Below, one piece after another: positions 34,969 to 44,392 of a stretch of DNA of 64,000 nucleotides. The stretch is taken from the NCBI RefSeq assembly GCF_024345795.1, contig NZ_JAGQBU010000010.1, positions 1-64,000 of the forward strand, read 5' to 3'. The DNA comes from Synechococcus sp. J7-Johnson (GTDB lineage: Bacteria; Cyanobacteriota; Cyanobacteriia; PCC-6307; Cyanobiaceae). The translations under genes were made by a program, and so were the position numbers. The notes below the pieces were generated by a model. It ran no database searches. It had not been told where the DNA came from and was given only the letters and a program-made list of their open reading frames with translations. Positions within the stretch are counted from its first letter, which is position 1. Each line of letters starts with the position of its first letter.

Positions 34969-36060
34969 ATGGTGCCCCCCGTCGCTGCGCCCACCGCCAC
35001 CCGTGGCACCAATGCCGCCGAGGCCAAGGCCTTCAAGGAGCCGGTGAAGGACACGATCCTCACCCCACGCTTCTACACCACGGATTTCGAGGCGATGGCC
35101 GCCATGGACCTGCGGCCCAACGAGCAGGAGCTTGAAGCGATCTGCGAGGAGTTCCGCAAGGACTACAACCGCCACCACTTCGTGCGCAACGAGGAGTTCG
35201 AGGGCGCCGCTGACAAGCTTGATCCCGAAACCCGCAAGGTGTTCGTTGAGTTCCTCGAGCAGAGCTGCACCTCCGAGTTCTCCGGATTCCTCCTCTACAA
35301 GGAGCTGAGCCGCCGGATCAAGGAAAAGAATCCCCTGCTGGCCGAGTGCTTTGCGCACATGGCCCGCGATGAAGCCCGCCATGCCGGCTTCCTGAACAAG
35401 TCGATGGGTGATTTCGGCCTGCAGTTGGATCTCGGCTTCCTGACCGCCAACAAGTCATACACCTTCTTCAAACCGAAGTTCATCTTCTACGCCACCTACC
35501 TCTCCGAGAAGATTGGCTACTGGCGCTACATCGCCATCTACCGCCACCTGCAGAAGCATCCGGAGAGCAAGATTTTCCCGATCTTCAACTTCTTCGAGAA
35601 CTGGTGCCAGGACGAGAACCGCCACGGCGACTTCTTCGATGCCCTGATGAAGGCCCAGCCCGACACAGTCCGTGGACTGCAGGCCAGGCTGTGGTGCCGC
35701 TTCTTCCTGCTGGCGGTGTTCGCCACCATGTATGTGCGCGATGTGGCCCGCAAGGAGTTCTACGAGGCACTCGGCCTGGATGCCCGCGAGTACGACAAGA
35801 TGGTGATCGCCAAGACCAACGAAACATCGGCGCGCGTGTTTCCTGTGGTGCTCAACGTGGAGCATCCCAAGTTTTATACGCGCCTGGAGCGGATCGTCAC
35901 CAATAACGCCGCCCTCAGTGATGCCGATGCGAGCGGCGGCCCGGCCCCGATCAGGGCCCTGCGCAAGCTCCCCTACTGGATGGCCAATGGGCTGGAGATG
36001 GCCAAGCTGTTCCTGATGGCACCGATCCGCAGCGAGGAGTTCCAACCCGCCGTGCGTTGA
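34969..36060 (+). CDS. acsF: Mg-protoporphyrin IX monomethyl ester oxidative cyclase (aerobic)
   Basis: AcsF forms the fifth ring of chlorophyll using oxygen and a di-iron centre. The 363-residue product shows the di-iron ligand motifs in [28 protein letters not shown] and [15 protein letters not shown], the aerobic-cyclase hallmarks, and [27 protein letters not shown] typical of cyanobacteria. Its partner Ycf54 is encoded at 62253 in this window. Confidence 0.97.
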   Translation: MVPPVAAPTATRGTNAAEAKAFKEPVKDTILTPRFYTTDFEAMAAMDLRPNEQELEAICEEFRKDYNRHHFVRNEEFEGAADKLDPETRKVFVEFLEQSCTSEFSGFLLYKELSRRIKEKNPLLAECFAHMARDEARHAGFLNKSMGDFGLQLDLGFLTANKSYTFFKPKFIFYATYLSEKIGYWRYIAIYRHLQKHPESKIFPIFNFFENWCQDENRHGDFFDALMKAQPDTVRGLQARLWCRFFLLAVFATMYVRDVARKEFYEALGLDAREYDKMVIAKTNETSARVFPVVLNVEHPKFYTRLERIVTNNAALSDADASGGPAPIRALRKLPYWMANGLEMAKLFLMAPIRSEEFQPAVR

Positions 36061-36101
36061 GGGTCTGCGTGGCTAGCCTGGCGGCCCTCACTTAACCCGT
36101 C

Positions 36102-37535
36102 TTGCTCGCCACTCCAACCACGTCCCTGACAGGCGACAGCCTCGATCAACGCTGGCGTGACCGGCTTGAAACCGTGCTGGCCGCAGGTGCGGCAGCCGGA
36201 GCCAGCCTGGTGGAGGTGTTCATCGAGAGCACCGACCACATCGGGCTGCTGGCTGAGCAGGAGCGGATCACCAACGTCAGTCCGGCTTTCGGTCGCGGTG
36301 CTGGTCTGCGGGTTTTCCTGGGCGACAAAGACGGCTTCGTCTCCACCAACGACCTGAGTGAGGTCGGTCTGCTGCAGGCCCTGGATCAGGCCCTGGGGAT
36401 GCTCGGCCTAACTCGCGCCAACCTCGGCGCCCATCACTTCGATGGCCTGGCCGCCCTGCGCGACCACGGGGCCAGCAAGGAGAACTGGTTAAGGCAGTGC
36501 CCAGGCCTGGATGAATCCACGGCACGGCTGCTGGAGGCGACGGCCCTGCTCAATCGCCACGGAGATCATCTCCAGGCCCGCCGCGGCAGCTATGCCCGCG
36601 ACTGGCAGGAGGTGCTGGTGGCCGCCAGCGACGGGACCTTCGCCCGTGACATCCGGCTGCACCAGTCGGTGGGGATCAACGCTCTGGCGGCCGATGGCGA
36701 TCATCGCGCCAGCCTGGGTCGCCGCTACGGCAGCTCCGGTCGTCCGGACGACCTGCGCCAGTGGGATGCGGAAGCCTCTGCGATCGATCTCTGCAGCAGC
36801 GCCCGCTCGATGCTCTACGCCGACTACGTGGAGGCCGGCAACTACCCCGTGGTACTCGCCAACCGCTTCGGCGGGGTGATCTTCCACGAAGCCTGCGGCC
36901 ATCTGCTGGAAACCACCCAGGTGGAGCGGGGCACCACCCCCTTCGCCGACAAGGTGGGCGACACAATCGCCCATGAGGCGGTCACCGCCGTGGATGAAGG
37001 GCTGAGTGACGGGGCCTTCGGCAGCCTCTCGATGGACGACGAGGGCATGGAGCCCCAGCGCACGGTGCTGATCGAGAACGGCATACTGCAGCGCTTCATC
37101 TCCGACCGCGCCGGCGAGCTGCGCACCGGCCATGCCCGCACCGGCAGTGGTCGGCGCCAGAGCCATAACTTCGCCGCCGCCAGCCGCATGCGCAACACCT
37201 TCATCGCCGCCGGCCCCCATACCCCCGAGCAGCTGATCGGCTCGGTGGACCGTGGGCTCTACTGCAAGTCGATGGGGGGAGGCAGCGTGGGTCCCACCGG
37301 CCAGTTCAACTTCGCCGTGGAAGAGGGCTACCTGATCGAAGACGGCCAGCTCACCAAACCGGTCAAGGGGGCCACCCTGATCGGCGAGGCCAAGGAGGTG
37401 ATGCCCCGCATCTCGATGTGCGCCAACGATCTGGAGCTGGCCGCGGGCTTCTGCGGCTCGGTGAGCGGCAGCATCTTCGTGACCGTCGGTCAGCCCCACA
37501 TCAAGGTTGACACCATCACCGTGGGGGGGCGCTGA
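36102..37535 (+). CDS. tldD: TldD-type metallopeptidase subunit
   Basis: TldD forms a heterodimeric zinc protease with PmbA (TldE) that trims unfolded peptides and modified leader peptides. The 477-residue product carries the zinc motif HEACGH (H262, E263, H267) within [15 protein letters not shown], and the C-terminal [22 protein letters not shown]. The start is TTG 36102. It is followed two bases later by pmbA. Confidence 0.93.
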   Translation: MLATPTTSLTGDSLDQRWRDRLETVLAAGAAAGASLVEVFIESTDHIGLLAEQERITNVSPAFGRGAGLRVFLGDKDGFVSTNDLSEVGLLQALDQALGMLGLTRANLGAHHFDGLAALRDHGASKENWLRQCPGLDESTARLLEATALLNRHGDHLQARRGSYARDWQEVLVAASDGTFARDIRLHQSVGINALAADGDHRASLGRRYGSSGRPDDLRQWDAEASAIDLCSSARSMLYADYVEAGNYPVVLANRFGGVIFHEACGHLLETTQVERGTTPFADKVGDTIAHEAVTAVDEGLSDGAFGSLSMDDEGMEPQRTVLIENGILQRFISDRAGELRTGHARTGSGRRQSHNFAAASRMRNTFIAAGPHTPEQLIGSVDRGLYCKSMGGGSVGPTGQFNFAVEEGYLIEDGQLTKPVKGATLIGEAKEVMPRISMCANDLELAAGFCGSVSGSIFVTVGQPHIKVDTITVGGR

Positions 37536-37537
37536 TC

Positions 37538-38929
37538 ATGCGGACCGACATCATCACCGCCCGCCCCAGCGCCCTTCATGCCAGTGATCTGGCAGGGCAG
37601 CTGCAATCCCTGGCCACGGAGCTGGGGGTGAGCCGCTGGGATCTGGGCGCGGCCTGCAGCACCGACACCTCCGTACAGGTGGACCGGGGTGAAGCCAAGC
37701 AGCTCAAGGGAGCCCAGCGCAGCTCGATCACCGTCAGGGCCTGGAACAGCGACGGTCTGGTGGGCATCACCAGCACCTCCGATCTCTCCCCCGCTGGCCT
37801 GGCCCGCGCCCTGGCCGGCGCCAGTGAGGCAAGCACCTACGGCAATCCAGACGACAGCCCAGGCTTCTCGCCCCTGGCCACGGCTCCCCTGGCCCAGCTG
37901 GAGCAGCCCATCAGTGAACCCAGGGGCATCCTGGAGCTGCTGGACACCCTCAAGCAAGCCGAAGCCGAGCTGCTGGGCCGCCATCCCGCCATCAGCACCG
38001 TTCCCTACAACGGTCTGGCCCAGCGCAGCAGCCAGCGGATCTACCTCAACAGCGAGGGGGCCTGCCGCGAGCAGCAGCTGAGCACGGCCAGCCTCTACCT
38101 TTACGCACGCGCCGAGGAAGACGGCCGCAAACCCCGCAGCAGTGGTGCCGTCAGGCTGGCATACGGCGCCGAGCAGCTGGACGTGGCCGGCTGCATCGAA
38201 GAGGCGGCGGAACGCACGATCCAGCATCTCGATTACGCCCCGATCGCCACCGGCCGCTACACCTGCGTGTTCAGCCCTGAAGCCTTCCTCGATCTGATCG
38301 GCGCCTTCAGCGGCCTGTTCAATGCCCGCGCCGTGCTCGATGGCGTCAGCCTCAGTCAGCGCGACTCCCTCGGCAGCCAGCTGGCAGTGCCCTTCCTCTC
38401 CATCCACGACAACGGTCTGCACCCCGGCAACATCGGCGCCACCAGCTTCGATGGTGAGGGCACACCCGTGGCACGGCTGCCTCTGCTGGAGGGCGGCATC
38501 CTGCGGAACTTCCTGCACTCGGAAGCCACCGCCCGCGCCTTCGGTGTGGCCCCTACAGGCCATGCCGGCCTGGGGGCCAAGGTGTCGGTGGGACCGCACT
38601 GGTTCGAGATCGGCCCGGCTGGCAGCACAGGCGAGCAGGCGGGAGCGGCGAACCTCGATCGCTTCAGCCAGGACGGCATCGTCTGGATTGATTCCCTCTC
38701 GGCCCTGCACGCCGGCGTCAAGGCCAGTCAGGGATCGTTCTCCCTCCCCTTCGATGGCTGGTTGATCCAGGGTGGTGAAGCCCGCTCGATCGAAGCCGCC
38801 ACCGTGGCCGGCGACATTCGCGCCGTGCTCAAGGGCCTGGTGGGCTTCGAGGGGCAAGCCAAGGTCACCCCCGATGGGATCTGCCCTCTGGTGTGGGTGG
38901 ATGAACTCTCGATCACCGGCGACGCCTGA
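37538..38929 (+). CDS. pmbA: PmbA/TldE peptidase partner subunit
   Basis: The 463-residue product is the non-catalytic TldE half: no HExxxH, but the family segments YNGLAQRSSQRIYLNSEG, DSLGSQLAVPFLSIHDNG, TSFDGEGTPVARLPLLEGG and GDIRAVLKGLVGF are present. It is immediately downstream of tldD, the usual arrangement. Confidence 0.92.
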   Translation: MRTDIITARPSALHASDLAGQLQSLATELGVSRWDLGAACSTDTSVQVDRGEAKQLKGAQRSSITVRAWNSDGLVGITSTSDLSPAGLARALAGASEASTYGNPDDSPGFSPLATAPLAQLEQPISEPRGILELLDTLKQAEAELLGRHPAISTVPYNGLAQRSSQRIYLNSEGACREQQLSTASLYLYARAEEDGRKPRSSGAVRLAYGAEQLDVAGCIEEAAERTIQHLDYAPIATGRYTCVFSPEAFLDLIGAFSGLFNARAVLDGVSLSQRDSLGSQLAVPFLSIHDNGLHPGNIGATSFDGEGTPVARLPLLEGGILRNFLHSEATARAFGVAPTGHAGLGAKVSVGPHWFEIGPAGSTGEQAGAANLDRFSQDGIVWIDSLSALHAGVKASQGSFSLPFDGWLIQGGEARSIEAATVAGDIRAVLKGLVGFEGQAKVTPDGICPLVWVDELSITGDA

Positions 38930-38953
38930 GGGCTGAGGCCTGAGGATCAGGGG

Positions 38954-40009
38954 ATGAAGATCCTGTTCTGGGGCACCCCGGCCTACGCGGTGACCAGCCT
39001 TGAGGCGTTGATGGCGGCGGGCCATGAGCTGGTGGGGGTGGTGAGCCAGCCCGATCGCCGCCGCGGCAGGGGCTCGGCTCTGGTGCCCTCGCCGGTCAAG
39101 GCGAGAGCCCTGGAGCTGGGGTTGCCGGTGTTCACCCCCAGCAGGATCCGGCGTGAACCCGAGCTGCAGGCCCAGCTGGCGGCCATGGGGGCAGAGGCCT
39201 CCGTGGTGGTGGCCTTCGGACAACTGCTGCCACACGAAGTGCTGGCCGTGCCGCCGCTGGGCTGCTGGAACGGACACGGTTCGCTGCTGTCCCGCTGGCG
39301 CGGCGCCGCCCCGATTCAGTGGTGTCTGATCGAAGGCGACGCTGAGACCGGCGTGGGGATCATGGCCATGGAGGAAGGCCTCGACACAGGACCGGTGCTG
39401 CTGGAGCGGCGTCTGACGATCGGCCTGCTCGAGAACGCGACGCAACTGGGGGCGCGTCTGAGCCAGCTAACCGCTGAGTTGATAGTGGAGGCCATGCCGC
39501 GGATTGCCGCCGCCGGACCTGGCCCTGAGGCCGAGCGCTGGCGGCGGCTGGGCGTGCGGCCCCAGGGGGAGGAGGGCATCACCTATGCGCGCCTGCTGCA
39601 GAAAGACGACTACGCGATCTGCTGGGACGCCCCAGCCCTGACCATCCACCGGCGCGTGCTGGGCCTGCACCCTGGCGCTTACACCAGCTGGCGGGGCAAG
39701 CGACTGAAGCTGTTGGCCAGCGAACCGCTGGTCGGGCGTCTGGCCGATCAGCTCAGCCCCGAGGGGACAGCACTGGCGGAACGCTGGGGCCTGCCGGCGG
39801 AGGCGGCCCCTGCTGGCGAGGCTTCAGGTGATAGCGCGGCAGTTGCGCCCGGCACGGTGCTTGAGCTGGTTGAACGGACTGGCGTGGTGGTGGCCACGGC
39901 CGGTTGCCCGTTGCTGATCCGCGAGGCTCAGCTGGAGGGAAAGGGGGCCAGCGAGGGTCAGGCGTTACTCCAACAGCTGAATGCATCTGTAGGGGAGAGG
40001 CTGGGCTGA
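38954..40009 (+). CDS. fmt: Methionyl-tRNA formyltransferase
   Basis: Fmt formylates initiator methionyl-tRNA. The 351-residue product has [39 protein letters not shown], the formyl-transfer motif NGHGSLLSRWRGAAPIQ (with serine where proline is usual in SLLP) and the C-terminal OB-like domain ending PLLIREAQLEGKG. A degraded second version of this 3' end lies about 0.5 kb downstream. Confidence 0.95.
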   Translation: MKILFWGTPAYAVTSLEALMAAGHELVGVVSQPDRRRGRGSALVPSPVKARALELGLPVFTPSRIRREPELQAQLAAMGAEASVVVAFGQLLPHEVLAVPPLGCWNGHGSLLSRWRGAAPIQWCLIEGDAETGVGIMAMEEGLDTGPVLLERRLTIGLLENATQLGARLSQLTAELIVEAMPRIAAAGPGPEAERWRRLGVRPQGEEGITYARLLQKDDYAICWDAPALTIHRRVLGLHPGAYTSWRGKRLKLLASEPLVGRLADQLSPEGTALAERWGLPAEAAPAGEASGDSAAVAPGTVLELVERTGVVVATAGCPLLIREAQLEGKGASEGQALLQQLNASVGERLG

Positions 40010-40011
40010 AG

Positions 40012-40223
40012 CTGAGCTGCGTAGGAGCTGAAGACGGCATCGGCGCTGAGGAGGGTGAGGTCCTCGCTGATCGCCTGGCGATCAGCAGGCGGTCGAAAGG
40101 ATCCCGGTGGTGGGGTGGCAGGCCGTCCAGGCAGAAATCGATCAGCTCTCGGCTGATCGGACCAAGCCGTGCGTCGTCCGCTATGGCCCAGTGGAAGGCA
40201 TGGGTGTCCAGCAGGATCCACAT
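40012..40223 (-). pseudogene. Broken PIN-domain toxin (VapC-like)
   Basis: From ATG 40223 the frame reads MWILLDTHAFHWAIADD, the classic PIN toxin start with the first acidic residue, then RLGPISRELI, and jumps directly to LPPHHRDPFDRLLI from the end of the domain. About 50 residues, including the second acidic residue, are missing. A one-base deletion then shifts the frame, and the family ending continues as QAISEDLTLLSADAVFSSY in the next frame. The relic runs up to the fmt stop on the other strand. It cannot encode an active toxin. Confidence 0.75.
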
Positions 40224-40330
40224 CAGGGCTGCTCGAAAAGGTCGAGGATCAGCGGGCTGTCGTCGTCGATTGAGGCCGGCACACGAAAGCTCCCCTTGGC
40301 AACGCCGAGGCGGCGCTGCTGAATGGCTGG
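40223..40330 (-). pseudogene. C-terminal remnant of the matching Phd-type antitoxin
   Basis: The frame upstream of the toxin reads QQRRLGVAKGSFRVPASIDDD...LILDLFEQP, the usual tail of Phd/YefM-type antitoxins paired with PIN toxins. Its TGA stop overlaps the toxin ATG (TGATG on the minus strand), as in intact modules. The N-terminal DNA-binding part is not recognisable. Confidence 0.65.
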
Positions 40331-40530
40331 CCGCAGGCTGGTGAGCGAGCAACGGGGCGAGGCATGGAGGCCCATGGACGAGACCAGACCAGGTGGTACG
40401 CGACCGCCCGTTCAGCCTCTTCCCCAGCTTGTGCTGCTGCTTCGCCGCGCTGGCCGCCACCAGAGTTAAACCAGGGCAGGGGGACGGGCTTCATCTCCCT
40501 GCCGGAATCGCAGGCCCTCGGCCTATGCAT

Positions 40531-40640
40531 TCACGGAGCTGGAGCTGGCCCATGGCTCGGCCCGGTTGTAGCAACCGGGGCGGCCCGGTGCTTATCCGCG
40601 AAGCGCAACTGTGGGCACAGGCGGGGGATCTGATGGGGTC
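40531..40640 (+). pseudogene. Degraded second copy of the fmt 3' end
   Basis: The plus strand reads ELELAHGSAR, then VVATG, then GPVLIREAQLWAQAG in shifting frames. This parallels LELVERTGVVVATAG and PLLIREAQLEG of the intact fmt. The match is at protein level with frame shifts and is diverged in DNA, so it looks like the 3' end of an older or foreign fmt allele left behind the inserted toxin-antitoxin sequence. Confidence 0.6.
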
Positions 40641-40759
40641 AGACGGGTTGCCTCATCCGAACCATCCACCTGGGTCCGGGTAGGAGGAGCTGATGCCGGG
40701 CATCCGGAGAAATCGGGCTACTCAATCAGCTCAGGTTTGTTGAATCTGCCAACCCCAGA

Positions 40760-42025
40760 TCAGCCCCGACCCCGGGGCCGGCTTTCGCGCGAGAGCGGCT
40801 GGCTGCGGGGAGAGCTGCTGCGGGGACTGTTGCGCCTGGGGGCTGGGGAGCCGGAGCCACGGCGGCCGCCCTTGCCCCGACCACCACTGAGGTCGAGGGG
40901 GGGGGCTGAAAGGATGGTGGGCTCGAAGCCGGGGATCTCCGCCCGGGGCAGGGAGTTGCCGATCACTTTCTCGATCGCCCGCAGCAATTCGTGTTCCTCG
41001 GCAGCCACCAGGGAGAGGGCATGGCCGCTCTGGCCGGCCCGCCCGGTGCGTCCGATGCGGTGCACGTAGTCCTCTGCCACGTTGGGCAGATCCAGGTTCA
41101 CCACGTGGGGAAGCTGCTCGATGTCGAGGCCGCGAGCGGCCAGATCGGTGGCCACCAGCACCCGCAGCTCACCGCTCTTGAAGCTGGCCAGGGCCCTGGT
41201 GCGGGCACCCTGGCTCTTGTTGCCGTGGATGGCCATAGCGGCCACGCCCTCCTGGCTCAGGCGTTCCGCCAGCCGGTTGGCGCCGTGCTTGGTGCGCGAA
41301 AACACCAGCACCTGCTGCCAGTCGTTGCTGCGGATCAGGTGGGAGAGCAGATCGCCCTTGCGCGCCATGTCACAGGGGTGCATCACCTGCTCCACCAAGG
41401 GGGCCGCCCTGTTCTCGGGGGTGGCCTGCAGCTGCACGGGCTGGTGAAGAAGCCCGTGGGCAAGCTTGCGGATCGAGGGGTTGAAGGTGGCGGAGAACAG
41501 CAGGTTCTGGCGCTTGGGCGGCAGCAGGGCCAGGATCTTCTGGATGTCGCGGATGAAGCCCATGTCGAGCATGCGATCGGCTTCATCAAGCACCAGGATC
41601 TCGAGCCGGTCGAAGCGGATCGCGTTCTGCTGGTAGAGGTCCATCAGGCGGCCGGGGGTGGCCACCAGCACATCAGCGCCGCGGCGCAGCCGCTGCATCT
41701 GGGGGTTGACCTTGACGCCACCGAACACCACATCGCCGCGCAGGTCGAGGAAGCGGCCATAGGCCTGGACGCTCTCTGCCACCTGGGCCGCCAGCTCGCG
41801 GGTGGGGGTGAGCACAAGGGCGCGCACCTGGTTGTTGCGGGCATGGGGCCCGTGGCGCAGCCGCTCCAGCATCGGCAACGTGAACCCGGCTGTCTTGCCG
41901 GTCCCGGTCTGGGCGGCGGCCATCACATCACGGCCGCTGAGCACGGCCGGAATCGACTGCACCTGGATCTGTGACGGACAGGTGTAGCCCTTTAGCGCGA
42001 TGGCCTTGAGCAGTGGCTCGGACAA
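40760..42025 (-). CDS. DEAD-box RNA helicase
   Basis: The product has motif [11 protein letters not shown], Ia [30 protein letters not shown], and the C-terminal [27 protein letters not shown] and [11 protein letters not shown] basic Arg/Ser/Gly tail follows, which suggests an RhlE-like RNA helicase. TTG 42025 is the first ordinary start, but the conserved Q-motif phenylalanine (FASFGLSE) lies just upstream in frame. The true start may be ATT 42136 or CTG 42127. A role in RNA folding or cold response is inferred from the family. Confidence 0.92.
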   Translation of the reverse strand: MSEPLLKAIALKGYTCPSQIQVQSIPAVLSGRDVMAAAQTGTGKTAGFTLPMLERLRHGPHARNNQVRALVLTPTRELAAQVAESVQAYGRFLDLRGDVVFGGVKVNPQMQRLRRGADVLVATPGRLMDLYQQNAIRFDRLEILVLDEADRMLDMGFIRDIQKILALLPPKRQNLLFSATFNPSIRKLAHGLLHQPVQLQATPENRAAPLVEQVMHPCDMARKGDLLSHLIRSNDWQQVLVFSRTKHGANRLAERLSQEGVAAMAIHGNKSQGARTRALASFKSGELRVLVATDLAARGLDIEQLPHVVNLDLPNVAEDYVHRIGRTGRAGQSGHALSLVAAEEHELLRAIEKVIGNSLPRAEIPGFEPTILSAPPLDLSGGRGKGGRRGSGSPAPRRNSPRSSSPRSQPLSRESRPRGRG

Positions 42026-42139
42026 CCCGAAGGAGGCGAAATCCTGGACCGGGCTTCCGGAGGCGGCTGGATCTGCCCCTGAAACGGTCGGGCTGATCTG
42101 CTCCTCTCCCGGAGCTGGGTGGGTCAGACGGGAAATCGG

Positions 42140-42570
42140 AGCAGTCCTCGGAAGACGCTTACCCTAAGAGAACGGGGCTGTGACGATGAGAACAGCGGCC
42201 AGACCCTGGGATCCATGTCTTGATGCGGCGATGATTCCCACCTTCTCCAGCCGTGGTCGTCCAGGCACTGCAGAGGCTGCCTACTGGCGGCGGCATCCAC
42301 CGACATCCTGGAAAGCGAGCCAGGCCCTGCTTACCACAGGGGTTGTGATTGAAGCGGGTGCGGAGAGTTCGGTGTTTCCTCGACCAGTTCAGGACTCAGC
42401 AGTTCAGGCGACAACTGTTCTGCCGACACCCGCACAGGCCAGGCAGCCACAGCTGAGCGAAGACACAGGCAGAGAGTTGCTCATGCTGCTGGTCTGGGCT
42501 GCGGTCGTGCTGATCGATGCGGCCATGGCCCTGAGGGAACTGGCTGCGCCATGGTCAGCACTCCTGCAAG
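42140..42570. other. Stretch between helicase and transhydrogenase operon, no secure gene
   Basis: The plus strand is open from 42180 to 42656 (158 codons), with a hydrophobic segment LLMLLVWAAVVLIDAAMAL around codons 100-118. It runs antisense through the pnt terminator, resembles no family, and begins with weakly biased codons. I regard it as a possible but unsupported ORF. Confidence 0.3.
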
Positions 42571-42613
42571 AAAAAGCCCCGTGGAGCCGCCGCCAAAAGC
42601 AGACCCACGGGGC
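42571..42613 (-). terminator. Rho-independent terminator of the pnt operon
   Basis: Read on the minus strand, the 9-bp stem GCCCCGTGG / CCACGGGGC with a 20-base loop is followed by five T residues. It lies 68 bases after the pntB stop. Confidence 0.8.
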
Positions 42614-42680
42614 AATCAGAGGGAGCTGGCAGGCCCAGGTGGCCGGCCTGCCCTGAGTAAGGAGGCGAAGTGCCTCTGGC

Positions 42681-44096
42681 TCAGCGGGCGCTGCCAGAGC
42701 CGACAGCAACCTTGCCCACACCAATGGAGCGCAGCTCCTGGAGCAGGCTCTGCAGCACCTGCTTGGCGTCCCCGAACACCATCGAGGTCTGGGGCAGCTC
42801 GAACAGATCGTTGCGGATGCCGGCGTATCCGGAGCCGAGGCTGCGCTTGACCACAAACACAGTGCGGGCCTGATCAACCTCCAGGACCGGCATGCCGTAC
42901 AGAGGGCTGGCCGGGTCGCTCTTGGCTCGCGGGTTGACCACATCATTGGCCCCCAGGACGATCACCACATCGGTGCGCGGGAAGTCGGGGTTGATGTCAT
43001 CCATCTCCACCAGCTGGTCGTAAGGCACATCGGCCTCAGCCAGCAGCACATTCATGTGCCCGGGCATCCGGCCGGCCACCGGGTGGATGGCGTAGCGCAC
43101 CTCAATGCCGTGCTGCTCGAGCAGGCGGGCGAGCTCCTTGAGGCTGTGCTGGGCCTGGGCTACGGCCAGTCCATAGCCGGGCACGAAGATCACACGCTCA
43201 GCCGCCTCCAGGGTGAGGGCACATTCCTCCGGGCTGCAGGAGGTGACGTTGGTGTACTCCTCACGTCCGCCGGCGCCATCACCGGCGTCGCTCGACCCGG
43301 CTCCCAGGGCGCCGCCGAACAGCACCGAAGTGAGTGAGCGGTTCATGGCCGTGCACATCACCTGGGTGAGAATCAGACCGGCCGCTCCCACCATGGCGCC
43401 CGCCACGATCAGCAGCTCACTGCCCACCACGAAACCAGCGGCAGCAGCAGCCACTCCTGAATAGGAATTGAGCAGGGAGATCACCACCGGCATGTCGGCG
43501 CCGCCAACGGGAAGGGTGAGGCCCACTCCCAGCAGCAGCGACAGCACGGTGAGGGGGATCAGGGCCACCGCCATGCCCTTGAGCACCAGCACGCAGCAGA
43601 CCAAGCAGGCCACTGCCAGAAGGATGTTCACCGCATGGCGCTGGGGCCTAAGGGTCCAGCCGGGTGTGCCCAGCCACTCCTGCAGCTTGCCCATCGCCAC
43701 CAGCGAGCCACTGAAGGTGATCGCACCCACCAGGACCGACACCAGGACCGACACCTGGCCCACCAGGTTCAGCGGCGTGGGCAGTTGCACCGCACCGATC
43801 GCCACCAGCAGCGACGACATGCCGCCGCAGCCATTGAAGAGTGCCACCGTTTCGGGCATGGAGGTCATCGCCACCCTCAGGGCAAGCACAGCCCCGAGGC
43901 CTCCGCCGACGGCCAGCCCCAGCAGCATCCAGGGCCAGCCGCCCAGACCCTGCTGCAGCAGCAGTCCGACAACCGCCAGGCCGATGGCCAGGGCGGCGAG
44001 GCCGTTGGCGGTGCGGGCCGTACGGATCTTGGCCAGGCCCTTGAGCCCGAAGGCGAGCAGCAGCACCGAGCCCAGTTCGATCGAGAGTTCAACCAT
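42681..44096 (-). CDS. pntB: NAD(P) transhydrogenase subunit beta
   Basis: PntB carries the NADP(H)-binding domain III and part of the proton channel. The 471-residue product has about eight membrane helices in the first 270 residues. Domain III shows VIFVPGYGLAVAQAQHSLKELA, HPVAGRMPGHMNVLLAEA, DINPDFPRTDVVIVLGANDVVNP and the end SLGSGYAGIRNDLF. It overlaps pntA2 by one base as the last gene of the operon. Confidence 0.96.
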   Translation of the reverse strand: MVELSIELGSVLLLAFGLKGLAKIRTARTANGLAALAIGLAVVGLLLQQGLGGWPWMLLGLAVGGGLGAVLALRVAMTSMPETVALFNGCGGMSSLLVAIGAVQLPTPLNLVGQVSVLVSVLVGAITFSGSLVAMGKLQEWLGTPGWTLRPQRHAVNILLAVACLVCCVLVLKGMAVALIPLTVLSLLLGVGLTLPVGGADMPVVISLLNSYSGVAAAAAGFVVGSELLIVAGAMVGAAGLILTQVMCTAMNRSLTSVLFGGALGAGSSDAGDGAGGREEYTNVTSCSPEECALTLEAAERVIFVPGYGLAVAQAQHSLKELARLLEQHGIEVRYAIHPVAGRMPGHMNVLLAEADVPYDQLVEMDDINPDFPRTDVVIVLGANDVVNPRAKSDPASPLYGMPVLEVDQARTVFVVKRSLGSGYAGIRNDLFELPQTSMVFGDAKQVLQSLLQELRSIGVGKVAVGSGSAR

Positions 44097-44392
44097 CAGT
44101 TCGCCTCCCTGCGGCGGAACATCGCCAGCATCCGGTCAGTCACGAGAAAGCCGCCCACCACGTTGAAGAGGGCAAAACCAAGGGCCACCGCACCGATCAG
44201 CTTCAGGGCCGGGGTGGGGGCCTCACCGATCAGTGCCAGGGCCGCTAGCAGGGTGATACCGCTGATGGCATTGGCTCCTGACATCAACGGGGTGTGCAGG
44301 GTGGGAGGCACCTTGCCGATCAGTTCAAGCCCAAGCAGGCTGCCGAGCACCAGCACCCAGAGGGCGGAGGTGCCGCTGAGAGGAACGCTCAT
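44096..44392 (-). CDS. pntA2: NAD(P) transhydrogenase subunit alpha, membrane part (PntA2)
   Basis: The 98-residue product contains three to four membrane helices (LWVLVLGSLLGLELIG, PLMSGANAISGITLL, GAVALGFALFNVVGGFLVTDRML) and corresponds to the C-terminal membrane part of the one-piece PntA. The start ATG 44392 overlaps the pntA1 stop (ATGA), and the stop meets pntB. The three-subunit split form is common in cyanobacteria and alphaproteobacteria. Confidence 0.93.
   Translation of the reverse strand: MSVPLSGTSALWVLVLGSLLGLELIGKVPPTLHTPLMSGANAISGITLLAALALIGEAPTPALKLIGAVALGFALFNVVGGFLVTDRMLAMFRRREAN

Noticed and set aside
37490-39445. 651-codon antisense frame opposite pmbA and fmt
   Set aside because: Both sense genes have strong family motifs. 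The antisense product has no recognisable domain and the frame spans two genes.
39753-40460. 235-codon minus-strand frame across fmt and the toxin relic
   Set aside because: Only the part from ATG 40223 carries PIN sequence. The rest is antisense to fmt or upstream noise, so it is reported as a relic instead.
42180-42656. 158-codon plus-strand frame before the pnt terminator
   Set aside because: It has a hydrophobic segment but no family, weak codon bias at its start, and it reads through the inverted repeat of the pnt terminator.
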